Below the pieces are notes generated by a model. The model did no database searches. It had not been told where the DNA came from and was given only the letters and a program-made list of their open reading frames with translations. A stretch of 64,000 bases of DNA from contig JAUIKE010000011.1 of NCBI GenBank assembly GCA_030430845.1, positions 16,830 through 80,829 of the forward strand. Direction: 5' to 3'. Below, piece after piece: positions 51,019 through 58,939 of this stretch. The DNA is from Bacteroidia bacterium (GTDB lineage: Bacteria; Bacteroidota; Bacteroidia; Chitinophagales; Saprospiraceae). Position 1 is the stretch's first letter. The number at the start of each line of letters is the position of its first letter. The position numbers and the translations under genes are program-made.

Positions 51019-52077
51019 TTATAACCATTTCTTCTTTCTAAAATAAAATAGCAAACCTCCCGCTATTAAGATCATTATGCTTAATAGGACATAATATCCA
51101 TAAGGCCTATCAAGCTCAGGCATATTCTTGAAGTTCATTCCATAGAGGCCTGCCAGAAAACTAAGTGGTATAAAAATGGCCGAGACGATGGTCAAAAACT
51201 GGATGACGTTGTTCGTTTCGAATTCGATCTGTGAGATGAGCAATTCCTGCAAACTGATCAGCATTTCCCGGTTAGACTCTGTCATTTCAATAACCTGATT
51301 GAGGTTGTCCTGTACGTCCCTGATAAAAACGGCAGTTTCCTTATCGATGAGGGGATGTTCGATCTTGGAAAATTTCAGAAGTACTTCACGCAAGGGTAAA
51401 ATAGCCCGACGAATGGTAGACACTTCTCTTTTTAATGCGAAAATTTCATTTTTAGCATCCCTGCTCGCTTCTTTCAATATTTTTTCTTCCAAAATCTCGA
51501 TCTCCTCTTCCAAGGCATCCAATACGAAAAAGTAGTGATCAACAGCTGTGTCGATCAGTACATAGGCCAGATAATCTGCTTGTCTGAATCGAAACCGCCC
51601 GCTTTTGTTAACAAGCCGATCTCTCACCTTTTCAAAAAGGTCAGTACCATCCTCCTGGAAAGAGAAAACGGTTTGTTTGCTAAGAATAATGCTCACTTGT
51701 TCGGTAGTGACCTGCTTATCTACCCAGGCCAAAGCTTTGATCTGCAGGAGAATATGATCGGGGTATTCATCCAGTTTGGGGCGTTGATTCACATCCGCTA
51801 CATCCTCCATCACCAGAGGGTGGAGGTTTAACTGTTGGGCACTATGTTGAAGTAGCTCTGTATCGTGCAGCCCCCGAACATCATACCACTTGACGAAGGC
51901 CTCATCCTGAAGCTTAAAATCAGGCAACTGCAAATTGTCCAGGTCTTGTTCTTCTAATTCTTCTGCATTGTATTTCATATAATGCATCAGAATCTTTTCT
52001 ACTTTTCTTTTTCCGGTAAAAACAACCGATCCAGGCGGTGCTCCAGCCTTTTTCCTTTTCCGCTTATATTTTTTCAT
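51019..52077 (-). CDS. corA: CorA-type magnesium/cobalt transporter
   Basis: The 352-residue protein has a long cytoplasmic alpha/beta and stalk-helix domain (KWYDVRGLHDTELL; HPLVMEDVADVNQRPKLDEY) and two C-terminal transmembrane helices, the first ending in the diagnostic GMN (FLAGLYGMNFKNMPEL). It forms a pentameric Mg2+ channel in the inner membrane. Its ATG directly abuts the stop of the MerR-type gene upstream, so the two are one operon. The N-terminus is very Lys/Arg-rich. Confidence 0.95.
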   Translation of the reverse strand: MKKYKRKRKKAGAPPGSVVFTGKRKVEKILMHYMKYNAEELEEQDLDNLQLPDFKLQDEAFVKWYDVRGLHDTELLQHSAQQLNLHPLVMEDVADVNQRPKLDEYPDHILLQIKALAWVDKQVTTEQVSIILSKQTVFSFQEDGTDLFEKVRDRLVNKSGRFRFRQADYLAYVLIDTAVDHYFFVLDALEEEIEILEEKILKEASRDAKNEIFALKREVSTIRRAILPLREVLLKFSKIEHPLIDKETAVFIRDVQDNLNQVIEMTESNREMLISLQELLISQIEFETNNVIQFLTIVSAIFIPLSFLAGLYGMNFKNMPELDRPYGYYVLLSIMILIAGGLLFYFRKKKWL

Positions 52078-52404
52078 CTATATTTCGGTCTTTATCTCCT
52101 CCAGGAAGCCCTTCAGGGATTCTAAACGAGCCAGCATCGTCTTCTTTTCTTTTTCTGTTTTTTGCAACCGTTTAATCTCTTCCCGGGCTCCATTAATAGT
52201 AAACTCCCGCTCTTTAACCAGGTGATAGATCAGTTGCAGTTGATCGAGGTTCTGGGGGGTAAATCGTCGATCTCCCTTACTGTTTTTGTGGGGCTTCAAA
52301 TAGTTAAACTCTGTCTCCCAATACCTAATCAGCGATTTTGACACGTCAAACATATCCGCCACCTCACCAATGGTGTAATATCTTTTGAGTTTATCCTTTT
52401 TCAT
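52078..52404 (-). CDS. MerR-family transcriptional regulator
   Basis: The 108-residue protein has a MerR winged helix (YYTIGEVADMFDVSKSLIRY, then WETEFNYLKPHKNSKGDRRF and TPQNLDQLQLIYHLVKE) and a short coiled coil (INGAREEIKRLQKTEKEKKT). It lacks a long effector domain and metal-binding Cys, so its signal is unknown. This short MerR type is widespread in Bacteroidota. It abuts corA exactly and may regulate it, though that is inference. A dispersed repeat lies upstream. Confidence 0.9.
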   Translation of the reverse strand: MKKDKLKRYYTIGEVADMFDVSKSLIRYWETEFNYLKPHKNSKGDRRFTPQNLDQLQLIYHLVKEREFTINGAREEIKRLQKTEKEKKTMLARLESLKGFLEEIKTEI

Positions 52405-52448
52405 TGGTTAATGTTTTGGGTTAAATTAAGCGTTTATATCAAGCATGT

Positions 52449-52627
52449 GTCATCCCGAATTTTTGAAGCATTTTATAAAATGTTGATTTTCAGTCATTTA
52501 TTTTTTGTTGCTCGTTGTTCGTTGTTCGCGATTAAACGAGCAACCTACAACGAACAACGAATTGAAAATCAAGGTTTCGATGAACAGTCTCTTTTCTTAA
52601 ACCCTCTTTTAAAAAATAGGGGATGAC
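52449..52627. repeat. Dispersed hairpin repeat, copy B, with possible terminal inverted repeats
   Basis: Positions 52507-52627 match 22326-22445, sharing the hairpin half and the tail. Here an upstream GTCATCCCGAATTTTT (52449) is inverted relative to the end of the tail (GTCATCCCCTATTTTTT read on the other strand), so the whole 179 bp could be a small non-autonomous element. No clear target duplication is seen. It fills most of the gap between merR and gatB. Confidence 0.7.
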
Positions 52628-52680
52628 TATGTTTAATACAAATCCTTAATCCTTTAAAATGAGGATTTTTTGACCAATAA

Positions 52681-54129
52681 TCAAGCTTCCAGCTTTTCTC
52701 TCAACAACTTATTCGCCACCTTCGGGTCAGCTTTACCCTTAGATTTTTTCATTAATTCCCCCATAAAAAACCCTAAAAGGCCTTTTTTACCATTGCGGTA
52801 TACCTTTACCTTATCAGGGTTATCCGCCAAAATACCTTCTATTAGCTCTTCCAGGAAAGAAGTATCAGAGCTTTGTAGCAGATTGAGATCTTTGGCTATT
52901 TCCAGAGGTGAGCGATCGGGCTGTTCGGTCATTTCAGGAAAGATTCGCTGGTAAGCCATGGCATTGCTCACTTTTCCCGTTCGGATGATGTCTAAAAATT
53001 CAACCAAATTTTCGGAAGCTACCGGAAAATCAAACAAGGCTAGTTGCTTGTCTTTGCAATAAGGGAGGATTTTATTTATGATCAGGTTAGCCGAAGCTTT
53101 TGTTTGCTGACTTAAATGCTGTAAACCTAAAAAGTATTTGGCTACCTCCACCTCTTCCGTTAATAAGGATGCATCGTAATCAGACAAACCTAATTTTTCG
53201 GTAAAATCCTCATACAGTTCCCAGGGTAATCGTACCATTCCATCTTTTACAGCCTGAATATAACCATCACTCAATCGTATCGGCGGCATATCAGGCTCGG
53301 GAAAGTATCGGTAATCATGAGCATCCTCCTTGTCCCTAAGTGGAGTGGTGGTGCCTGTATCCGGATCAAAATTTAAGGTTTGTTGTTCAATGGAACCTCC
53401 CTTCTCAATAATATCAACCTGACGCCCTACCTCATAGGCAATAGCCCGCCTGGCATATCGCATCGAGTTAACGTTTTTTATCTCGCAGCGAGTTCCAAAT
53501 TCCTCCTCCCCTTTTAAACGGATGGATACGTTAACATCACAGCGCATCGATCCCTGCTCCATATTCCCATCCGAGACGTCCAGCCAGCGAACCAATTGAC
53601 GCATTCCACTCATAAAGGCATCTACCTCCTCTGCAGATCGCAGGTCAGGCTCCGAAACGATCTCCAGCAAAGGCACCCCTGCCCTGTTTAAATCAATCAG
53701 AGAGTAAGCCCCATCTGTGTCGTGGATCGATTTGCCGGCATCTTCTTCCATATGAATATGATGAATCCGAATGGACTTAAATGCTTCGTCGATCTTTATT
53801 TTTAAGGCTCCTCCAATACAAATCGGAGAACGATCCTGTGTTATTTGGTAGCCTTTGGGCAAATCTGCGTAAAAATAATTCTTCCGGTCAAAAGAAGAAT
53901 GAGGGTTAATTTCGCAGCCTAGAGCAAGTCCTAATTTTACAGCTTTCGCAATTTGCTCTTCGTTCACTACCGGGAGGGTGCCTGGGTGGCCTAGCGAAAT
54001 AGGGCTCACCTGTGTATTGGCCTCGGCACCAAATAATGTGCTGTCGCTGCAAAAGGCCTTACTAGCTGTATTGAGTTGTACGTGTACTTCCAACCCTATG
54101 ACCGTTTCGTATTTATCTCGTGCGCTCAT
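52681..54129 (-). CDS. gatB: Aspartyl/glutamyl-tRNA(Asn/Gln) amidotransferase subunit B
   Basis: The 482-residue protein has the GatB start (YETVIGLEVHVQLNTASKAF), HPGTLPVVNEE, the kinase-like core (SFDRKNYFYADLPKGYQITQ; DLNRAGVPLLEIVSEPDLRS; RCDVNVSIR), the helical and YqeY-like C-terminus (DLNLLQSSDTSFLEELIEGI; GFFMGELMKKSKGKADPK). It amidates mischarged Glu-tRNA-Gln or Asp-tRNA-Asn with GatA and GatC, which are not in this window. Confidence 0.96.
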   Translation of the reverse strand: MSARDKYETVIGLEVHVQLNTASKAFCSDSTLFGAEANTQVSPISLGHPGTLPVVNEEQIAKAVKLGLALGCEINPHSSFDRKNYFYADLPKGYQITQDRSPICIGGALKIKIDEAFKSIRIHHIHMEEDAGKSIHDTDGAYSLIDLNRAGVPLLEIVSEPDLRSAEEVDAFMSGMRQLVRWLDVSDGNMEQGSMRCDVNVSIRLKGEEEFGTRCEIKNVNSMRYARRAIAYEVGRQVDIIEKGGSIEQQTLNFDPDTGTTTPLRDKEDAHDYRYFPEPDMPPIRLSDGYIQAVKDGMVRLPWELYEDFTEKLGLSDYDASLLTEEVEVAKYFLGLQHLSQQTKASANLIINKILPYCKDKQLALFDFPVASENLVEFLDIIRTGKVSNAMAYQRIFPEMTEQPDRSPLEIAKDLNLLQSSDTSFLEELIEGILADNPDKVKVYRNGKKGLLGFFMGELMKKSKGKADPKVANKLLREKLEA

Positions 54130-54196
54130 ATGATTCTCAACAAATTGATCGGCTTGGCTCCTTCTACTCTATGTAAGAGGAAAGAACAAGACACCG

Positions 54197-55234
54197 TTAA
54201 AAAATAAAGATACTGACAACAAAGGTTAGGGATATTGAAACAACAAAGATAAACAGATAAGAAAAATTAAGGATCATAAACTTAACAAAGGTTTTGAAAA
54301 TCCCTTGTTGATAGAAGCGCCGCATGGCTATAAACAGATAAACCATGATCCCTAAAAAACCCCAGCCTACCCAGGCCTCTGATTTTGTCCAATAGGTCAA
54401 ACCCAACAAAATAGTGTACAAAAGGAAAGCAAAAGAGTGATAATGAAACGCAAACACCAGATGCTCGATCAAAAAGCGTTGGCGTCGAATATACAATAGC
54501 TTCAAAAGAACAGAAAGCGCGACCATCATAACCAGCACCATCCATATCAGATTTTTTAGTAAAAAAAGGATGAATCCTTTTCCATCCGTATTCAGTCGCA
54601 CTAATTGTTGAAAAATGGCCCGCCCTATCTGTCCCTTCACCTCATGCTGATCGGCCAGTTCTTCAGGAGAGTATTTTGCCAATTCTTCATAACTAAGGTT
54701 CACTTTACGCTGTTGGATTTGCCAATTCTGATCCAGGTAAAAATAGTTGATATACCGAATGTGGTCTCCGTAATCTGGCAAATTGGCATATAAAGTATCC
54801 AAAGCAACCGGCAATTGGCTTACCTGAGGAAATGTTTCCAGCGTATAATCTCTGGCTGTATCTAACTCATGTTTAAAAGCCTCATAAAATCCGATGCGTT
54901 TTATTTTATTATCAGAAAGTTCCCCATCGTCATTCATTCCCCTGGAAGTTACATAACTAAGTAGGGCAAAAAAGATGATGGCCGTCACAAAAAAGATGCG
55001 AAAAGGAGAAAAATACTGCTGTCGTTTGCCGGCAAAATAGCGATTGGAAAGCTTGCCGGGAATGCATAAATGCCCAATGGTCCGAAATATCTTAGCATCG
55101 ATATTGAGTACATTTTCGAGTATATCCTTAAAAAACTCCTGCAAGGTAATCCTGCCGTCCTTGTTTTTTTGTCCACAATTCCAGCAAAAACCATCTATCC
55201 GCTCGATCGGAGCTTCACAATTCGGACATTTCAT
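54197..55234 (-). CDS. DUF3667 membrane protein with N-terminal zinc ribbon (copy 2)
   Basis: The 345-residue protein begins with a CxxC...CxxC zinc ribbon (MKCPNCEAPIERIDGFCWNC, then GQKNKDGRITLQEFF) followed by the DUF3667 segment (FFKDILENVLNIDAKIFRTI; YFAGKRQQYFSPFRIFFV). There are about five transmembrane helices: one near 85 and four in the last 130 residues. Its function is unknown. It is a tandem paralogue of the gene at 55274, 39 bp away, differing mostly in the central extracytoplasmic region. Confidence 0.85.
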   Translation of the reverse strand: MKCPNCEAPIERIDGFCWNCGQKNKDGRITLQEFFKDILENVLNIDAKIFRTIGHLCIPGKLSNRYFAGKRQQYFSPFRIFFVTAIIFFALLSYVTSRGMNDDGELSDNKIKRIGFYEAFKHELDTARDYTLETFPQVSQLPVALDTLYANLPDYGDHIRYINYFYLDQNWQIQQRKVNLSYEELAKYSPEELADQHEVKGQIGRAIFQQLVRLNTDGKGFILFLLKNLIWMVLVMMVALSVLLKLLYIRRQRFLIEHLVFAFHYHSFAFLLYTILLGLTYWTKSEAWVGWGFLGIMVYLFIAMRRFYQQGIFKTFVKFMILNFSYLFIFVVSISLTFVVSIFIF

Positions 55235-55273
55235 AATTCGATATCGGTTATCAGTTAATCGTTGTTCCCGTAT

Positions 55274-56317
55274 TTAGAAAATAAAGACGCCCACTAAAAT
55301 AGTCAAAGTGAAAAAGAAAATCAGAATGAACAGATAACTAAAGTTGAGGATAACATACTTAATAAAAGTCTTGATCCACCCTTGTCGATAAAAAGATTTC
55401 ATCGCCCACAGAAAATAAACAGCAGACCCAAAAACCAGCAGCCCCAATAAACCGGATACATACGGAGAAAGGACCAAGCCAACTGCTATCAGCAGAAAAG
55501 CAAAAGAATGGTAATGAAATAGAAAGACCAGGTGCTCTATGTAATATTTTTTCCGCCTGATATACAGTAACTTCAGCACCAAGGCTATAGCCGGCATCAT
55601 TAAGAGTACCATCCAGGTAAAGCTACCGAAAAGGAAAAGGGTAAAACTGCTTGGCTGGCTAATCAGCTTCAACTGCTGGCGCATAACCAGCGCTTCAAAC
55701 CAATTGGTCACCCCATACCTGGCCGGAATCTCATCAATTTCATACTTAACCAGATCTTCAGTGGCCACATATATGGTTTTGTTCTCCATCTCACCCCAAT
55801 CCGGAAAAGAAGTCAGATTAATCGGAAAGGAATCCCGCTCTTCAAATTTCATAACAGATTTCAAACTATCCAGCACGGCAGTAGGCAGTTGGCGGCCACC
55901 AAACATACTGTCTACCTGTGTTACCGCACTATCTAATTCTTCTAGAAAGATATCTCTATGTCCGGAACGAAGAGCGGAATCGCCCAGGTCACTGATCTCT
56001 CTTTCCACAAAAGCATTGATCTTCCCTCTACCTATATAACTGATCATACCGAACAAGATCAAAGTAGATACGAAAAAAAGGCGCAAGGGATTAACGTAAC
56101 GCTTTTGACGCCCCTGGAAGAAGTCTATCGTCAGGCGGCCAGGCCGGATCAAACCGCCCATCGTCCGGAAGACTCTTGAATCAATATTGAATATGGCTTC
56201 GAAGAGATCTTCCAGCAATTCCCTAAACGTTATCCTCCCGTCTGTATTCTTTTGCCCGCAAGTCGGACAAAAATCTACTTGCGGGTCCATTTCACTACCA
56301 CAATTAGGACATTGCAT
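55274..56317 (-). CDS. DUF3667 membrane protein with N-terminal zinc ribbon (copy 1)
   Basis: The 347-residue protein mirrors its downstream neighbour: zinc ribbon (MQCPNCGSEMDPQVDFCPTC, then GQKNTDGRITFRELL), DUF3667 core (IFNIDSRVFRTMGGLIRPGR; FFQGRQKRYVNPLRLFFV), a variable loop of about 120 residues, and four C-terminal helices (LFLFGSFTWMVLLMMPAIAL; FLFHYHSFAFLLIAVGLVLS). Tandem duplication is clear from matching length and layout. Function is unknown. It begins just after a capA terminator on the same strand. Confidence 0.85.
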   Translation of the reverse strand: MQCPNCGSEMDPQVDFCPTCGQKNTDGRITFRELLEDLFEAIFNIDSRVFRTMGGLIRPGRLTIDFFQGRQKRYVNPLRLFFVSTLILFGMISYIGRGKINAFVEREISDLGDSALRSGHRDIFLEELDSAVTQVDSMFGGRQLPTAVLDSLKSVMKFEERDSFPINLTSFPDWGEMENKTIYVATEDLVKYEIDEIPARYGVTNWFEALVMRQQLKLISQPSSFTLFLFGSFTWMVLLMMPAIALVLKLLYIRRKKYYIEHLVFLFHYHSFAFLLIAVGLVLSPYVSGLLGLLVFGSAVYFLWAMKSFYRQGWIKTFIKYVILNFSYLFILIFFFTLTILVGVFIF

Positions 56318-56382
56318 TTTTTTAAAGTGAAAATTAAGCTAAATTTCCTTTAAGAAGGCGTTTTTTTAGATTACTTAAAACA

Positions 56383-56415
56383 AAAACGGGACGCGGTCGA
56401 TCCGCGTCCCGTTTT
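56383..56415 (-). terminator. Terminator after the capA-like gene
   Basis: On the minus strand a 14-bp stem (AAAACGGGACGCGG and complement) with a 5-nt loop begins right after the stop codon and is followed by TTTTTG. Confidence 0.9.
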
Positions 56416-56416
56416 A

Positions 56417-57583
56417 TTATTTTTTGCTTAGCTTACCATCTTCACTAATGACCAGGTCCGTTTCCGGGAAGTCCTGTTTAGTCAATTCGATGAGGGTGGT
56501 AATCGCTCGTTTTTGAGGGTCCAGCTTAGGGCCATGTGTTTTTTGCTGGTAGGTGGGGATGACCGTTCCGGAAGCAAACTTACCTTCTTTATCTACTTTC
56601 AGCTTTATGATGGGAGCAATACCGGCCGGACCGCGCAGGTTAAAGCGACCGTAGGTACAAAAGTTACCCAAAGAATAGATAATAAAACGATCATTGTACA
56701 ATTCGGCAGCCCTGGTTACGTGCGGGCCGTGGCCAAACACAATATCGGCTCCGGCGTCAACCACCGCATGCGCAAAATTATAGACGTTTCCACGGTTTTC
56801 TCCATAATAGGTCTCGGTCTTCCTAGGTACATTCTGATGAGAAGCTCCTTCTGCGCCGCCGTGAAAAGAAACAATGATGATGTCCGTTTTGTCTACCAGG
56901 CTTTCAACAATGGCCTTGGCCCGAGGAATGTTCCTAATGTCGCAGGTACCGCTATTGGGAGCAAAGGCACAGAATCCGATCTTCAATCCATTGCGTTCAA
57001 TAATAGCCGTTTCATCCGTACCGGCCAGGCCGGCATAGGCAATATCTTGCTCCTCTAGGGTTTGTTTTGTGGTGCGACGCCCTTCTGCACCGAAGTCTCC
57101 TGAGTGGTTATTAGCCAGGCTAAGCAAGTCGAAACCGGCATTTTTAAAATGAGCTCCATAAGTAGTAGGAGAACGGAAAACGTAACAAGCCGCAGGGTTA
57201 CTGCATCTTTTAGGCGTTCCGCCCTGATCTATGATGCTTCCTTCGAGATTTCCGAAGGCCACATCGGCACTCTTCAGGGTATCCTCAAAGGCAGCCAGCA
57301 TATCTTTTCCGCCATTGGCCGGCAAATAAGAGGCTGAAGGGTAATTGGTTCCCAGCATCATATCCCCTACTCCGATAATGGAATACAGGGTATCTTCCTC
57401 AGCGGAGGCTCCCGGCCAAATGGTGTCTGTAGGTTCGACGGGCAAAACAACAGCAGCAGCCATTTCCCTTCCGGGATTTTTACTTTCGGAATGGCAGGAG
57501 GATAGACCTCCCGCTAATAATAGCGTACAAATAGAAAGAAGACCTCCGGTTAGGAAGTCTTCTTTAAGGATATTTCTTGGCAT
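56417..57583 (-). CDS. CapA-family lipoprotein (poly-gamma-glutamate synthesis type metallophosphatase fold)
   Basis: The 388-residue protein has a lipoprotein signal (LLAGGLSSCHSES). The CapA signatures are visible: SIIGVGDMMLGTNYPS, DVAFGNLEGSIIDQGGTPKR, FDLLSLANNHSGDFGAEGRR, IIVSFHGGAEGAS and VFGHGPHVTRAAELYNDRFI, then YSLGNFCTYGRF. The fold is calcineurin-like. In capsule loci these proteins help make or release poly-gamma-glutamate; no capB/capC is here, so the role is open. It is flanked by terminators on both sides. Confidence 0.9.
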   Translation of the reverse strand: MPRNILKEDFLTGGLLSICTLLLAGGLSSCHSESKNPGREMAAAVVLPVEPTDTIWPGASAEEDTLYSIIGVGDMMLGTNYPSASYLPANGGKDMLAAFEDTLKSADVAFGNLEGSIIDQGGTPKRCSNPAACYVFRSPTTYGAHFKNAGFDLLSLANNHSGDFGAEGRRTTKQTLEEQDIAYAGLAGTDETAIIERNGLKIGFCAFAPNSGTCDIRNIPRAKAIVESLVDKTDIIIVSFHGGAEGASHQNVPRKTETYYGENRGNVYNFAHAVVDAGADIVFGHGPHVTRAAELYNDRFIIYSLGNFCTYGRFNLRGPAGIAPIIKLKVDKEGKFASGTVIPTYQQKTHGPKLDPQKRAITTLIELTKQDFPETDLVISEDGKLSKK

Positions 57584-57606
57584 AAAGCTAAAAGATCTTT
57601 CTAAAA

Positions 57607-57640
57607 ATTCGACAGGGGGCCGTCCGGCCCCCTGTCGAAT
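57607..57640 (-). terminator. Terminator after the M23 peptidase gene
   Basis: A 15-bp stem (ATTCGACAGGGGGCC and complement) with loop GTCC lies 8 bp after the M23 stop, before the capA-like gene. Confidence 0.85.
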
Positions 57641-57648
57641 AATAATTA

Positions 57649-58638
57649 TTAATAGTCAAATGATTGATTATTTGCTTTGGCGGCTTCTACCAGTTCCTGG
57701 TATTCTTCAGGAGAAAGCCCATCCAATACATAGTGAATTGGATCTACTTTTTTGCCTCTTAAAGTTACCTCGTAGTGGCAGTGAGGGCCTACTGAGCGGC
57801 CGGTACTCCCGACCAAGCCGATCTTTTCTCCCCGTGCGACCTGCTGTCCAACCTTAACCAGGCTCTTAGACATGTGCGCATAGAGGGACTTAAAGCCATA
57901 CCCATGATCGATCTCTACAACATTCCCGTAAGTCCGGGAATATTCGTTTCGAACGACTTTTCCACCTCCGGTAGAATAAATAGGTGTGCCGGTACGCGCA
58001 GTGAAGTCGATGCCGTAATGCATCTTAGGTCGCTTTAGGATTGGGTGCATCCGAACACCGAAACCAGATAGCTCATTAACTCTTCGTCCATTTTTGATCA
58101 GATCGGAGCGGACTGGCTTGATAGAAGGAATAGCTGAGAACATCTTTTCCTTTTCCATAGCCAGGTTCATGATGGTGTCTAAAGACTTAGACTGAATGGC
58201 CATCTGGCGCTTTAGTCGATCTACTTTGGAGCGAGCATTGATCATGACCTCTCCGGAGTTTTTGAATTGACGGTACTTCTCATACTCGTCAAAACCACCG
58301 GTACCACCTTCCCATACTCCGTCGTCAATAGGATCCATACCAAAGATAAGACGGTGAGCATAGGCGTCACGATCTCTAAGGCTGCCAAGTACCTGGCCAA
58401 GTTGCCCGAGCTCTCCTTCCAGCAGTTCGTATTCTGCCTTCATTTGAGCAATCTCATTTTGGAGTGCTTTTTCCTTCGGTGATGGGAAGTAACGATGAGA
58501 GATCATCGTAAAAATAGCTGCAGTAAAAATAGCTGCACAAACGAACCCAAAAACTCTGAGAATTCTGGTACCTAACGACTCCTCAACTTTCTCATACCTC
58601 AGGGTGTGGGTATTGTAAATGAATTTTTCCTTTCTCAT
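57649..58638 (-). CDS. M23-family peptidoglycan endopeptidase (membrane-anchored)
   Basis: The 329-residue protein has one N-terminal transmembrane helix (about 28-47), a coiled-coil stalk at about 50-85 (EKALQNEIAQMKAEYELLEG) and 130-160, and a C-terminal LytM/M23 domain with intact zinc site (KMHYGIDFTARTG; SLYAHMSK; VGPHCHYEVTL). It resembles MepM/DipM-like cell-wall hydrolases or the catalytically active partners of SpoIIIE-type division proteins. It stands between terminators, divergent from alaS. Confidence 0.92.
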   Translation of the reverse strand: MRKEKFIYNTHTLRYEKVEESLGTRILRVFGFVCAAIFTAAIFTMISHRYFPSPKEKALQNEIAQMKAEYELLEGELGQLGQVLGSLRDRDAYAHRLIFGMDPIDDGVWEGGTGGFDEYEKYRQFKNSGEVMINARSKVDRLKRQMAIQSKSLDTIMNLAMEKEKMFSAIPSIKPVRSDLIKNGRRVNELSGFGVRMHPILKRPKMHYGIDFTARTGTPIYSTGGGKVVRNEYSRTYGNVVEIDHGYGFKSLYAHMSKSLVKVGQQVARGEKIGLVGSTGRSVGPHCHYEVTLRGKKVDPIHYVLDGLSPEEYQELVEAAKANNQSFDY

Positions 58639-58939
58639 GCGTGTTAAATCTTAGATAGAATTAACTAAATTTGCAGCGTTTTAGTCAAAACTGCATTGAA
58701 CTGAATAAGATTACTGAAACTTAGGTTAATTCCTCCTACGTAAACCACTGTGTTGGTTGAACGTGGGATTCAAAAATAAAAGCCAGTTATTGAATTACAA
58801 AAATTTTGACCAAAAAATAGACGAATATTTCACTAAAAAGGCTATTATTTCATATATATATCACCAAAAAGTGTACAAAAAAAGCATTTGTCACTAAATA
58901 TTGTCTTAATATCAAGCACGAATCAATTAATAATACGAT
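58639..58939. other. Intergenic region between divergent M23 and alaS genes
   Basis: This 301-bp gap is A/T-rich and has no coding frame. A TAAATTTG box at 58666-58673 on the plus strand fits the -7 consensus but lies 270 bp from alaS, without a paired -33 element. Nothing else stands out. Confidence 0.4.
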
